Source of the DNA: Brachypterus glaber
Lineage: Eukaryota; Arthropoda; Insecta; Coleoptera; Kateretidae
Direction: 5' to 3'
Assembly (NCBI GenBank): GCA_958510825.1
Contig: OY294044.1
Coordinates: forward strand, 46,526,626 to 46,590,625
Length of the DNA: 64,000 nt
The translations under genes and the position numbers were made by a program. Positions 1 through 11,557 of this stretch are shown in pieces (positions within the stretch are counted from its first letter, which is position 1; each line of letters opens with the position of its first letter). A model generated the notes under the pieces. That model searched no databases. It worked only from the letters and a program-made list of their open reading frames with translations, and was not told where the DNA came from.

Positions 1-1352
1 TCTATTAGACTGTGTATTTTTTATTTTTTTAAACTATTTTTTAAGGTTTTGATTTTCCATTTTTTTGCTAAAAAATGCGATTTTTTAAGTTTTTTTTTTT
101 TGTAAATTTTTATTTATATTAATTAAAATTTGTTTAAAAGTATAATTTGCGTTTTTTATCATGAAATTAGAAATTTTTAAAAAATGTTGATTTTTTTAGA
201 GAAATTAACCATTTTCATTGAAAAATTTTCAACCCTGTTTAACCCAAAAAAAAAGTATAGTTTAATAGAGAATTCTACAGGCTTTACAATGATTATCACA
301 CAACCACCCCCCTTTCCATTAAAAAAAATGTGCCTTCATTTTAAGAGCTGAAAATATTAAATATATACAAAAAATAGTTTGGGTTGTCTTATTTAAGCGT
401 TCCAAATTTGAAGTCGATATCACAACTCGTTCAAAAATTAAGAGGGGGGGGGGGGGAAGGTGACTTTTGGACAGCTCTGTAGAATATTCTAAAACAGTAT
501 AAAATAAAGTTTTATTAAGTCCGCTATGGTTATTTCTAAGGAAAAAAAGTCCATTATCTTCCGAAACCGAGCACCTCAGATTCTACTGTTAATAGTTTTG
601 TTTTGTGTAGACCTCCTACTAGCAAGATTAACTGTTGGTTTGCGTTGGCAAGTCACTAAAACTTAATTTGTATTCAAGATTAGCGTGTTCAATCATCGTA
701 CGGAGTGATATTGGCAGACTGTAGTTTCGGGATGCTGGTCCTCGTCAGTACCAAAAAAACGAAATTTTTAGGTAAAATCAGTTGAGATTAACAAAAAGAT
801 AAAAAAATTACGATGGATTCTGATATTTCAAGGCCTGGATATCATAGAACCATTAACGGTTAAATCTCAGCAGATGGCATTTGGTAGATAATATTAAATG
901 TTCATCTAAAGACTTCTTGACCAACGTGAACCAGTTTTTTAAATAACCAAAAGGCGATTCTTATTGTATATTTTACAAGGATTCTGAATTCGTTTACAAA
1001 ATTTAACTGTTTGCTTCAAGAAAACGCGGAAAATAAAACGTCACAATCCGTCTTAGGATATGTTTGACTGTTTGCCTACATAGGCAATACAATATTTTTG
1101 ACAATTATTTTTTTTTTCAAACAGAACTCTAAAGCCAATAATAAAAAAACAGAAAAGGTAACCCAAAGAAAAATTGTTTTTGGTAAACCAAACCCTAAAA
1201 AGTTTTTAGTAAGCTATAATAATAATAATTGGTATTTGAATTGAACTAATGATTATAAAGTGTCTTTTTCTGGACTTTTCTGGTCTTTTCCTAAGCGGAA
1301 TGTATGAATATTTTTACAAAAAAAAGTTATTTAAAAATTCGAAGTTCCTTAC
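1..1352. other. non-coding, BACURD last intron or beyond
   Basis: AT-rich, with no coding exon I can recognise. The BACURD message continues past the splice donor at 1351-1352 (minus), and its final exon should lie here or off the left edge; I found no match to the expected C-terminal residues. Two repeat traces are visible. Positions 685-760 resemble 3243-3310, and 405-470, with a run of 13 G, resembles the opposite strand of 50210-50290. Confidence 0.6.
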
Positions 1353-1615
1353 CTCTGATACTTTTTTCCCATGTCCATAGAACACCCAACAACATATTTC
1401 ACTTGTACTTATAACATCTTTTAAAAACAACACTCTGTTACTGTACCACAGGGAAAGTTTATCAAAAAGTTCGATATTCTTGAGTAAATTGTCGTCCGAC
1501 GTCGTCGTGTAAGAGTATTTATTGTTGTGCCGGTTTATAAGTAACTTAATAGCAGGTTTTGTGGTTGAGCTTATCAACATTTCTTCTTCTTTTAGTGAAG
1601 TTATCAGTGGGACTC
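1353..1615 (-). CDS. Bacurd: BACURD coding exon 3
   Basis: Acceptor TTCTAG just before 1615 and donor GTAAGG after 1353. The exon opens in phase 1, reading [20 protein letters not shown], then runs through the conserved [14 protein letters not shown] block to KKVSE in phase 0. The following exon is not in the window. Confidence 0.95.
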
Positions 1616-4600
1616 CTAGAACAATTAAAATGTTGATAAAAACCTTCCCTATAAAATTGTTACCAAAAATTAAAAAATTAAAACAAAAAAATCAAAAGTA
1701 CATACTTTTTCCTACGACATATGGTCTGTTTTATCAAGCAAGATAGTAAATTAAAAATCGCACAGTAAATATTTTCAAACAGATTCAAATATTGTATGTG
1801 CGAATATACTACGTAGTTTATTTTATAAAACATAACTATATTCTATACACAAACATATACTATTCAAACCTGTTGTAAAAATATTTACTGTGCGATTTTT
1901 AATTTACTATCTTGCTCGACAAAACAGATCATAGTTAGTAGTTATGGTCTGTTTCTTCAAGCAAGATAGTAAATTAAAAATCTCACAGTAAATTAAAAAT
2001 CGCACAGTAAATATTTTCAAAACAGATTCAAATATTGGATGTGCGAATATACTGCGTAGTTTATTTTATAAAACATATCTATATTCTATACACAAACATA
2101 AACTATTCAAACCTGTAAAAATATTTACTGTGCAAATTTTAATTTACTATATATCTTGCTTGAAAAAAACAGACCATAATGCCTATTTCCCATCCGTTGA
2201 CGTTGACAACGGCTGGGAAGTGACGATCATCTGATTTTACATATCTGCTGTCATTAGTAAACGTCAAACACAACCTTAAATTGACAAACTAATTTTAAGA
2301 TAATTTTTGCGTTTTTTTTATGTCTAGGTGTTAGGTCGTAGGAAAAATAGTATACGCACCTCGACGCAAACCATTTTAGTGAACATCGAGTGTTTTTTTT
2401 ACTTGGCTGCGCCTCGTAAAAAAAGCACTCTAGTGCACTAAAAACTAGGTTCGCGTACTCGGTGCGTAATATACTATTCCCGACCTTCTCCTAAAACTTA
2501 CTGGCAAAAAAGGTTTAAAAAAATAACATAATTCCCTAACACAGGACTTTCCTAGTAAAAAGTAAAATGATTAAATCAGGGTCATTCCGTCGTTTGAACT
2601 TTACAAACACCTTAATTTAGGTCTCAGGATTACTCAATAGTTCATTCATTTGTATTTCAGGTTATAATCCTTACAGGCACTTTTTCACATATTTTAGTTT
2701 AATTATAAATTTAATAATCAGTTAGACAATAAAAATAATGCAGCTTGTGTGTGCGTTTCATATGTAAAAAAAATAAATAAAAATGATTTTTAGAAATTAT
2801 TATAGTTGTTACGTACGTTACCAAAAAATGTTACGTATGTTGCGTGAAGGTGGTCACCAAATTTCAAAATGAATTTGGGAAAACTACATATAGGTTAAAT
2901 TATTCTTCTATAGGGTAATATACAACAAAAAAAATGCAGTTGATCCTGGTTCAATTAGGGGTCGTTTTGGGGACCTAAACTTTCAACTTTTGGTATTTTA
3001 CAAGTTTTTTTTTCTGTTTTAAACATATTCACTGTGCGATTTTTAATTTACTATCTTGCTTGAAAAAACAAACCATAATATTTCACCACAACAGTTTTGG
3101 AAATGCTGGATGAATTTTAAACTATAACCTTACCCAATATCTAAATAAATACATAATAATATTTAATTTAATAATGGCAGAAATTTTTAATTTTAAACAA
3201 AGTTATAAAAATATTAATTTATTATTCCATCAATCTATTTTCTAATCATTGTACAGAGTGATATTGGTAGACTGACAGTTTCGGGCTGCTGGCCCTCTTG
3301 AGTACCAAGAGTCAACTCTGCACGCTGATTAAGAAAACCTTTTTAGACTTTATTCGCTAAAGGAATATAGTCATTTGATTGACGTAGACTTGTGCGCCAT
3401 CTATTGCTAGATGTAGACAACTACTCATACGATGATTAGAAAATAGATTGATGGAATAATAAATATTTAATTTTTTATGCTGTGGTAGCAGTTGGCGCGG
3501 AATGACCCATGACAGATGATTTTTATTTTATTTTTATTTTCTTACCACAAGTTGGTTCATGATCCCCTCTCTCCTTTTTAGTAATGGCCTTGTTGCAAGA
3601 TTCAGCTAATTCTGCCATGCAGTAATATTTGGCTTCAGCAGCTAATTCAGCTATTTCTTTGCTAGTTTCAGGCAATGATACACTCCCATCTCGTAAAAAA
3701 TTTAATATTGTGCCAAAGTGTTTGCCACATCTATCTATTAAAATCCATCCTAGAACACAAAAAATGCATTTTTTTATTTTTATCATGTCATGCGTGATCA
3801 GATCACGCATGTATATTTTTATAATTTCATGGCTCCCACCGGAAATTTTCAAATTTTTTTTATGATTTTATGACAATTTTAGGCATTTTATGGCAAATTT
3901 TATGACAAAATATTTGGACAAATAAGCGGAAATCTTCCATTTTAAATCCTTATTCTACAGCACTCTATCTCTAGCCAGGGCCAGCCTCGGGGAAACTTAG
4001 AATTTTATGGTGTATTTTAATTTTAAAACAGTGTTGCAATTCAAAGTTTCATAAAAATACAAGAAAGCTCTAGCACCTACGGCGATTTTTTTTTTAATTT
4101 AACGTTAAGTTTTACAAAGTTGAAAAGTGACGACAAAAAAAATGGTCGTCAGCCCCCCATCAACTAAGTTAGCGCCGCAGGCAACATTTTTTACGCATTC
4201 TGTTAATTGACGTTAATTTAATACTGTAAAAAATTAAAAGCCTCGTTAAAAGCCCTAGTGCCAAGGCGAAAATTTTTACGAATTAGAAAGGACCCGCATA
4301 TTTGCTCATTAAATAAAGTATAAACTAAAATAAACTGTCGACGTCGGAACTCCTTGAACTCGGGTCCCGGGGAAGCTTCCCTCTAAATTCGGCCCCGCCT
4401 CTAACATCCGTTTCTTTAGATATAACCCTTTTAAAAATAGATTATTTGCCCCATCACGATTTTTACCAAAAAGAATTCCAACCGAGAACTTCAGGAAGGA
4501 AAGGTATGTACCAAATTTACCTCAAAGCATTTTTACATCCGTTTCTTTAGATATAACCCTTTTAAAAATAGATTATTTGCCCCATCACGATTTTTACCAA

Positions 4601-7600
4601 AAAGAATTCCAACCGAGAACTTCAGGAAGGAAAGGTATGTACCAAATTTACCTCAAAGCATTTTTGAGTTATCGTGCCCACAAAAATTACCACCACCCCA
4701 AGAGGTGGTGATTTTGGACCAGAATAGGTTTCAGCGACCTCGGAAAGCCCTATATGCCAATTTTTACGAAAATTCTGTAATAGTTTAAAAATTATTACTC
4801 CTGCCCTGCAAAGATCAAGTTAAAACAGATTCAACTCAAAAATTTAAAAATGATTGCCTTTTACCCCCAGGGGATGAAGTAAGGAAATATTTATTCAAAA
4901 ACTGAGTTCAGAAACCTAAAAAACCCTGTATATCAATTTTCACTAAAAAATATTGTAAATGTTTAAAAATAATTACCCCCTGTCCGCCGGAGGTGTAGAA
5001 AAAATGTATGAACAGATTCAGTTTTAGCGACCTCAAAAACCCCCATACACCAATTTTAAAGAAAATATTAAAAATATTTAAAAATAATCTCCCACAACCC
5101 CCAAATTAATTTACGGAAATTTACGTTTCAACTCATTTCGTTTAAAAGGTCTTTCTACCTTCTACATTCAAACCAAACTAAACGTCAGAAAAAAGAACAA
5201 AAAAAAACTTGTCTCCCAGGTCGCTCCAAACTATAAAGTATGAGTATTTTTATGAAATTTTATGACTTTAATGACAGTAATTTTATTTTATGACAATTTT
5301 AGGACAAATTGGGTCATTTTATGACATTTTATGATTTTATGACAAGTGGGAGAGTAATTTAAATTAAGACTAGGGGTGTAAAATTTTAAATAGGAAGGTG
5401 GGTGATATGATACATCATTTAAAAGGTATTTAAATTGTGTATCAAATGGTATGTTTGTTTTTTGATTTCCAATTAACGATTTAAGGACGAACTCTTTTCG
5501 ACTATTTGCCTACCAGACGACAAACAGGACTTACAGGACTGGACGGACGGTTGACGGATATTGCAAATAAAACATACGAAATCGTCTAAATTTTATTAGG
5601 AAAAAGCATACCACAACCTATTCACAAAAACAAAAAACTATATTGTCCTGGTGTTCAGGTCTATCCAATCTTATGTATTTTGAGGCTCTCAATTCAAATC
5701 TAATGTCAAATTGGACATCTACTAGCTGGTTTTTTAAACTAGACTTTTTTTTTAATGAGTGAAAATACCAAAAAATCTCATATTTGAAATAATTTCTCGC
5801 ACATTTTTTAAAAGAATGTGACTAGTTTCCGACTGTTTTTATGAATTTTGTGTCACTGAATTCGAATCTATTATCGGATTAGACATCTACCGCCTGGTTA
5901 TTGAACTAGACTCAAAAAATTATATAAGATTTTTGCGTATTTTCACCAATTTTTGAGTCTAGTTGAAAAATTAGCCGTTAGATGTCCAATTTGATATTAG
6001 ATTTGAATTCAACGCCTCAAAATACGTAAGACTGGATAGAAGTCCACATACACTTTTTTTATTTTCTGGACTGCTTTAATCATTGAAACAAGGAACAATG
6101 CATAAACCCACATCACAGTCCAAGACAATGTTAGACCTCATGTCGGATATATCCGACAGTGATCTGTGAAGTTATGCACTGTCGCATATATCCGCCAACT
6201 GTCATTAAAGGGTAAAATTAAAATATTATATTAACCCTTAAAATTTTGAAGTCATCAATATATTGCATTCAAATGTGATGGTCCTCCCTTAATAACTCCA
6301 AAACTACAGTTGCTTTTCATCCGTGAAACGAGTAAGATGTACTTTCGGCAGGAATTAGTAATACGTTAAGCGCGTTTAATTTTCTAGCACCAAGTCTTTT
6401 AGTATTAGTTATTTATTTATTTATTTATTTGCTACCTTAGATATGCCCCAGAATCGATTTTATATATTTTATAGTGATTGTATGGAAGATGTGCAGTAAA
6501 ATGACGAACATGTGATTATATTGGAGTAAGAAGAGAATTTTATGTTTTTTAATCATTTATAATGCTGATAAATTTTGATTTGGAAGCAACTAACACGTGA
6601 AGAAGTTTTTATACGTACAAAATTTTTTATATACTAGCGCATGCGCAAATATATTTACAAATTAGAAAAAACTGCCTTGGCAACAGCTAACACAACCAAC
6701 AGTAAACACGAAAAGGAAAGAAGGAAAAGAAAAAGAAAAGGTCTTACAGAAGACTGGAAATTTTATATATTTAAAAAAAAGGAGTGGGCATGGCGAAAAG
6801 CCAGACAAGAACCACTCTTGGTGAATTGAGTAACTAAGAGGGATCTGGCTAATTATCTCACTGAGAAAAGGCCATAATAAAGGAAGAAGAAGAACTCCAA
6901 AACTAATTGAAATATCAAAATTCTATAGAACAGGTCAATTAAATTCATCATCAGGATGACCTATATCTGCTTATTCAGAGAATTTAAATAAAGCTTATTT
7001 TATGTAGTATATTGGTTTCAAATTTTGAGTCAATATCTTAATCCATTTAGAAGAGTAACCATGTATAAAATTTCATACTTTGGCAATATTGATCATTGAC
7101 ATCAGAAACATAGGTAAAATAAATTAGGAATTTGGTTAGCCTCATACTAGAAACATAGCAGGTAGCAAAATAACATGAAATTCACGTGAAAGTCACGTTA
7201 ATATGTGACATGTGATGTTAAGATTGTAGTCTCATTTAACAAGAATGTAGCATGGTGGGGATGTCCTAAGTCCGCCCCTAATAACATCACACAATGACAT
7301 CCCGAAAATAACGTGTTTGTGACATCATAAATCCACATTCCTGTTATATCTAATATCTTATGGATGCCCTTTACTGGTACTTTAATATTTAAATAATATT
7401 TTAGGACATTAGCTTTTTCTAAATTAAAACCATTAAAAACGCTATAAAAAAATCGGATTTAAAATCAATCAGTAATTGAAACAATCACAGATTGAAAAAG
7501 ATTCTAAATACGAAATTGCAGATTAAGCGGACAATATATTCCTTTAATCCGTGTCCGTCTTGAGAAGCCCGGCAGAGCCCCCTATCCATTGGAAATCGTA

Positions 7601-9120
7601 TAATGTGTATACAATTTCCTTATAATAATTTACTCTATCAACATCATCTTATATCGATTTTTTTGCTTCGAACGTCGGTGAGAAGCAAAATAACATGACA
7701 TTCACGTGAAAGCCACGTTAATATGTGACATGCTATATATTCACAGCGTTGCTAAATATTTGTTATTAAATAACATGGTTGTCACGTCACACGTGTTACG
7801 TTGCAAATGTGATGTTAAATACATGTTATTTTTCAATATTATGTGATGTTATGATTTAGTTTAAAAATACACCCAAAGGTGATGTCAATTTCTTGTAATA
7901 TATATATACCTGGGTAGTGTTATAACTAGTCAAAACTGTAGCAACTCCCTTTTTCTAAACATAAAATAAACCAAACCAGAGCTAAAACCAAGGCAAAAAC
8001 AAAACAATATCCAAAGAACACAGAAAGCTCTGATAAAATAACCCTTAAATATTTTCGAGAAATTATTTCTAAATTAGTAATAAAGAAAAGATACATTAAT
8101 GAAATTGACCAATCAAATCTTCCAAAAATAAAAAATCATTGATTCAATTGGTTAATTTTGTCTTGCCTCATGCTTGCATATTAAACATAAACTTATAATA
8201 ATAATTTATTTGCCAATAAAGATACACACAGTATGATATGGTATGTCAAGATATGCATAACTTAGGTCACAGACAACCATTGGATATATTCGGCATGAGG
8301 TCTAACATTGTCGAAATGTCCTTGGACTGTAATGTGGGTTTATGCATCATTCCTTGTTTCAGTGATTAACATACCATATCAAATTTTAAATTAGATTGTG
8401 GTATGCCTCTTCTTAAAAATTTAAACAATTTAATCAATGTTGTATGTTTTATTTGCAATATCTGTCAACTTTCTGTCCAGACCTGCAATCTTTGTTGTCT
8501 GGGAGGCAAAGAGTCGTAAAAAATACCTTCCCATATAGCACATAATATCCCCTCAATGTCTTTTTAATGTTGCATGTCCTGGGAAATTAGTTGTATATCC
8601 CAAGGATATACTAAAAGGTATGTCTGGAGGATTAACTGCCTGTATATTCCAAGGATATTCAGTATGTCCTTGGTACATCCCAGGGACATCCAGAGGAAAT
8701 GTCCTTTCGGAATATCACTGGGATATACGGGTAATATATCCCCGGGTTCAGAATTGCTAGAATACCTGTTTAGTAACAAAAGTATATCCTGGGGAAGTCA
8801 CAAATTTCCGTTTAGTAACAAAAGTATATTCTGGGGACATCCGTCGTAAAATGTGTGCTATATGGGTATTTAAAGGCTTTCATAACCAACCATGTAAGAG
8901 AGCTTATCATAAATGCAATTTTACTAAAAATAGACTCACCATCGCTATCAGTCAGGACCTCCATTCTTCCGCTGAACATGGCTCTTAGCATTGTATCATG
9001 TTTAGTCAATGTGCCTATAGTGGTATAGTGTAAACAGCCCCCAACGTTTAATTTAACGTATTGAGAGGGGTTGCCTTTTATTGTGGTTTTGCCAGACATG
9101 TTGCTTTCTGAATGAAACAT
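1353..9120 (-). CDS. Bacurd: BACURD (TNFAIP1/KCTD10/KCTD13-type) BTB adaptor, 3' end missing
   Basis: Three coding exons on the minus strand, 8940-9120, 3546-3749 and 1353-1615, joined in phases 1, 1 and 0 at GT/AG sites, give 216 residues. The N-terminal BTB/T1 domain (about residues 21-115) contains [42 protein letters not shown] and AEAKYY. Exon 3 carries the family's second conserved block ([41 protein letters not shown]). Family members are cullin-3 substrate adaptors; in vertebrates they target RhoA and bind PCNA. About 30 C-terminal residues, including the usual KVEFPE segment, are off the left edge. Insects normally have one pro-orthologue of the three vertebrate genes. The start is 9120, first ATG after an in-frame stop; the ATG at 9099 is an alternative. 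Intron 1 (5.2 kb) is filled with transposons. The gene is divergent from IFT20. Confidence 0.95.
1720..1933. mobile_element. palindromic MITE, family TATGGTCTGTTT, copy 1
   Basis: A 214-bp element with inverted ends of roughly 55 bp. The left end starts TATGGTCTGTTT followed by CAAGCAAGATAGTAAATTAA, and the right end is its reverse complement. It sits in BACURD intron 2 and carries no coding capacity. Confidence 0.75.
1943..2178. mobile_element. palindromic MITE, family TATGGTCTGTTT, copy 2
   Basis: Second copy, nine bases after the first and in the same orientation. It has a short internal duplication near its left end, where the stretch AAATTAAAAATCNCACAGTA occurs twice in a row. A third, half copy (right end only) is at 3024-3078. 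Confidence 0.75.
2184..2490. repeat. interspersed repeat, inverted copy at 48714-49015
   Basis: Contains CCCATCCGTTG and GGTCGTAGGAAAAATAGTAT, followed by a palindromic stretch around TAGTGCAC. The same sequence occurs on the opposite strand at 48714-49015. Both copies are intronic, in BACURD and PPM1G respectively. Confidence 0.65.
3216..3468. mobile_element. short inverted-repeat element
   Basis: The ends are inverted copies of each other: TTATTATTCCATCAATCTA on the left, with its reverse complement ending at about 3468. The interior shares about 65 bp with 685-760, suggesting an older related copy there. Confidence 0.6.
3546..3749 (-). CDS. Bacurd: BACURD coding exon 2
   Basis: Acceptor TTCTAG before 3749, donor GTAAG after 3546. 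It encodes the second half of the BTB domain, from [10 protein letters not shown] through [19 protein letters not shown] to EPTCG, phase 1 in and out. The 68 codons align without gaps to the vertebrate proteins from memory. Confidence 0.96.
3838..4690 (+). repeat. dispersed repeat copy 1, with internal 131-bp duplication
   Basis: Begins CCGGAAATTTTCAAATTTTT and repeats the phrase TTTTATGACA. The same sequence in the same orientation occurs at 22709-23430. Here a 131-bp block (4404-4534) is followed at once by an almost identical copy (4535-4665); the other locus has it once. The ends are not defined, so the class is unknown. Confidence 0.75.
4691..5479. other. intronic, no gene seen
   Basis: BACURD intron 1. 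Low-complexity text with recurrent phrases such as CCTCNNAAANCCC and TTTAAAAATAATTNCCCC, probably an old diverged tandem or transposon remnant. No open frame of interest. Confidence 0.4.
5480..8530. mobile_element. 3-kb foldback element with nested insertions
   Basis: The outer arms pair: 5480-5640 (TATTGCAAATAAAACATACG) with 8390-8530, and farther in 6085-6190 (CAAGGAACAATGCATAAACC) with 8240-8360. The left arm is interrupted at about 5650-6060 by a smaller palindromic element (CTATCCAATCTTATGTATTT and its inverse). The interior holds copy A of the CCCAGGTAGCAA family. It lies in BACURD intron 1. Confidence 0.65.
7159..7914 (+). mobile_element. CCCAGGTAGCAA-family element, copy A
   Basis: Non-autonomous element with ends (CC)CAGGTAGCAA and TACCTGGG. 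The interior is rich in variants of TGACATGTGATGTTA and CACGTGA, and also contains CCGGCAGAGCCCCCTATCC. Four further copies are at 27724-28499, 57548-58936, 59055-59963 and 60478-60735. No coding capacity. Confidence 0.8.
8530..8866. mobile_element. CCCATATAGCACA element
   Basis: A 337-bp element with perfect 13-bp ends CCCATATAGCACA and TGTGCTATATGGG. The interior is made of variants of GGATATNCCTTGG and TCCCAGGGA on both strands. It abuts the right arm of the preceding foldback and lies 73 bp from BACURD exon 1. Open frames inside it are by-products of the repeated motif. Confidence 0.75.
8940..9120 (-). CDS. Bacurd: BACURD coding exon 1 with start codon
   Basis: Encodes [20 protein letters not shown] and then [14 protein letters not shown] through VLTDSDG. 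The donor GTGAGT follows 8940 in phase 1. An in-frame TAG upstream makes 9120 the longest start; 9099 (MSGKTT) is the alternative. Confidence 0.94.
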
Positions 9121-9736
9121 CCAGAAACTCTAAACCTATGTGTGAATCACGGTATTTCACTAAATCACTAATTTACCTATTTTCGTCACAAATATTTAAC
9201 TTTTTTTGGTAAATATTTAAAATAACTTGGACGCCATTTTCTTCGTGGTGGCTACACATAAGAACAAAAATAATGCATCAAAATACAAACACTAAAAAAC
9301 TTTAAATGATACAATAATTATTATTTCATATAAAATCTTAGGCAAACAAATTCCTACCACTACGTGTAAGTATAGTAAATATTTATATTTACTTACAATT
9401 ATTACAATCGTTTATTTTGAAAGGGTATCTCAACTTTTGACCACCGACGTAAATAATGACATTTACAAGCAAACGTCAACTTTTTATGTTGGTAATACAT
9501 TCTTTTACACCTTTTTGTGAAGAGTGGGCAAAAACAGAAATTTTAATAGCTTAATACATAAATAATCTTTATTAAATAGTATCTGATACTTTAAAATTGC
9601 TCAAGAAAATAAATATAAAGCAGCACTTTAGATTTACTTACAAAATTTCCCTAAAAATGGGTTGGTAGTAATGAATTGTCGTGTGTTGTCATGGTAACGA
9701 AATTCAAAACAGTCAAAAAATGAAAATATTTTAAAA
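9121..9736. promoter_or_regulatory. shared divergent promoter, BACURD / IFT20
   Basis: The 616 bp between the two start codons must contain both 5' UTRs and core promoters. No transposon signature is obvious, unlike almost all surrounding non-coding DNA. The RFX X-box lies at its IFT20 end. Confidence 0.7.
9685..9698 (+). promoter_or_regulatory. RFX X-box upstream of IFT20
   Basis: GTTGTCATGGTAAC, an imperfect palindrome of two half-sites with a 2-bp AT spacer, ends 38 bp before the IFT20 ATG. It fits the X-box consensus bound by RFX factors (DAF-19 in nematodes, Rfx in flies), which drive ciliary genes, usually from a site close to the start codon. Confidence 0.85.
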
Positions 9737-9860
9737 ATGTCAGATTTACTTTCAAAATATGGAATATATTTTAATGAGATTGATAAAGTTTGCATTCTAC
9801 AACCAGATGTGTCTAAAAAAACTAATGATCTGAAGGAAGAATGCCAAATGTATACAGAAA
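9737..9860 (+). CDS. IFT20: IFT20 exon 1
   Basis: Start codon through TNDLKEECQMYTE, ending in phase 1 before donor GTATGT. It is preceded by the X-box and a short 5' UTR. Confidence 0.95.
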
Positions 9861-10860
9861 GTATGTTATATCTAAATGTAAATCAGATATGTATTTAAAC
9901 AATTTTATGTTTCTAGAAATTGACGAGTTTGAGAGAATAGCAAATAAATTTATTAATATGGTAGAAAATTTAGGTAAACAAGTTGAAAAAGAAAAAATTA
10001 AAGCCATTGGAATGAGAAATATTCTTCAAAGTATGGAGAAACAGAAAGAACATAACCAACAGCAGTTACAAGTATTTTTTTTTATAAAAACTTTTTAATT
10101 TTCTTTCATTACCATACTAATCACAGCCCGAAGGCGGCATAATCAGGGTCGCAGCTTTGGGGGTAGTTTTCAAAACTTTTGCAGCAAAACAAAAGTTGTA
10201 TATTTTATCATCTTGCTTTTATCAAAAGTTGTATATTTCACAAAAACGTAAGGACGTTTTTTTTTAGTCATTAACTTTTTTCTTGAGCAAAAAAGTTGTA
10301 TTTTTAGGCTACAAAGTTGTAATTTTTTCTCGCTACGGCCCTGGCCAGAATACAAGAGTACTTTTTTTTATGTATTTTGACCTGAGGAATCATATACCAA
10401 AAATAAAATCACAAAAAAGTTAAACAGAAAAAAGTTTGGGACAAAAAACTGATAAGGCGCCCCGTTTCGCAAGTCCCTTTATTTAAAGTACATGAAATTA
10501 ACATACTAAGATGGCCCTTATTAAGATTAGTTCACGTGCAAAACCTCGTTGCTATATCTCAAAGGTTTCCTGAGTTATTAAATATAAACCGAATTTTTTA
10601 GCCACTTTCACGTAGCTCCCTTACAACGCATTTTTAGACATGTTTATAGGAACTTTTTGTCATATTTCCTGATGTAGAATCACCCCTTAAATTTCAGACC
10701 CTATTTCAAATACACCGCGTATAATATTAATACAATTAACTTTTAGGCTTTGATTACTGAAAAATCGATGGAACTAGAACGATTAAAAATTCAAATGAAT
10801 TCTCTTCAAAAAACTGAAATGGAACAAAACGAAATAATAAATCAACTAACTCACTATTAA
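9737..10860 (+). CDS. IFT20: IFT20, intraflagellar transport protein 20
   Basis: Three exons, 9737-9860, 9917-10071 and 10747-10860, splice in phases 1 and 0 to a 130-residue protein; the human protein is 132. Matching blocks to the family, recalled from memory, include FNEIDKVCILQPDV, LKEEC, EKIKAIGMRNILQSMEKQ, QQQLQALITEKSMELER and EQNEIINQL. Most of the protein is predicted coiled coil, as in the family. IFT20 belongs to the IFT-B complex, is tied to the Golgi in vertebrates, and moves ciliary membrane cargo; in insects motile or sensory cilia are limited to sperm and sensory neurons. Intron 1 is only 56 bp; intron 2 (675 bp) holds AT-rich repeat text. The ATG at 9737 gives the family's usual N-terminus (MSDLLSKYGIYF). 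Confidence 0.97.
9917..10071 (+). CDS. IFT20: IFT20 exon 2
   Basis: Acceptor TTCTAG; reads KIDEFERIANKFINMVENLG and on to HNQQQLQ, ending in phase 0 before donor GTATTT. This is the central coiled coil. Confidence 0.95.
10747..10860 (+). CDS. IFT20: IFT20 exon 3 with stop codon
   Basis: Acceptor TTTTAG; reads ALITEKSMELERLKIQMNSL and on to IINQLTHY, with stop TAA at 10858-10860. Confidence 0.95.
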   Translation, partial: ALITEKSMELERLKIQMNSLQKTEMEQNEIINQLTHY

Positions 10861-11557
10861 AAAATCTATTCAATAATTTATTACACTTATATTTAACAAT
10901 ATTTAATTAAAACATTGTTGTTAATTCTAATTTTGTTTATTTAAAAAAATAATAAATACAAAAACAAACACTTTCATAAATTTTCGTAAGAAAAATAGTG
11001 AAATAGAACAAATTCAAGAAAAAGTAAATATTTCTCAATTTATTTATTAAAAAGTTATGAAGGTAAGATCATGAACAATTTTGACTAAAATAAACAAAAA
11101 TCAAGAACAAAAAATAAACAAACAGATAAGAGATAATCTTGTCTCAACAGGATACCCCCATTAGATTAGGTAATATTCCCTATTTAAGTTTTAAAAGGTC
11201 CCAAAAAATGTAAACTATGAAAATTGAGAAAAATGTAGAATCAAATCTTGTATGAAATTTTGGTAAAATTATTTTTGAAATTGTCCAGCTGAGGGGTACC
11301 CTGATAAGTAAAACATAAACATAAAATATCATACAGTTGTTCCTAAAAATAAGGTATAAAATTCATGCGTTGGGGAACAATGTATACATGTATTGTATAC
11401 AACAATAACAAAATTTAACCACAGCTCAAAAATGAATGACCTTTTACCATGGTGTAACAAAATTTAAAAAAACAGACCTGAAACTTCGACCATTTTTTAT
11501 AAAATTAGTTTAAAAATTACTCAATTTTACAAACAAAAAAATATTGATATCCAAACA
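10861..11557. other. IFT20 3' flank
   Basis: No further gene. A candidate poly(A) signal AATAAA is at 10951-10956, 91 bp past the IFT20 stop. The rest is AT-rich text of uncertain origin. Confidence 0.5.

Noticed and set aside
6641..6829. 62-codon Lys/Arg-rich open frame
   Set aside because: Inside the 3-kb foldback, no recognised family, composition-driven; perhaps an old LINE scrap but not supportable.
8564..8849. Open frames on both strands
   Set aside because: Products of the repeated near-palindromic motif in the CCCATATAGCACA element.
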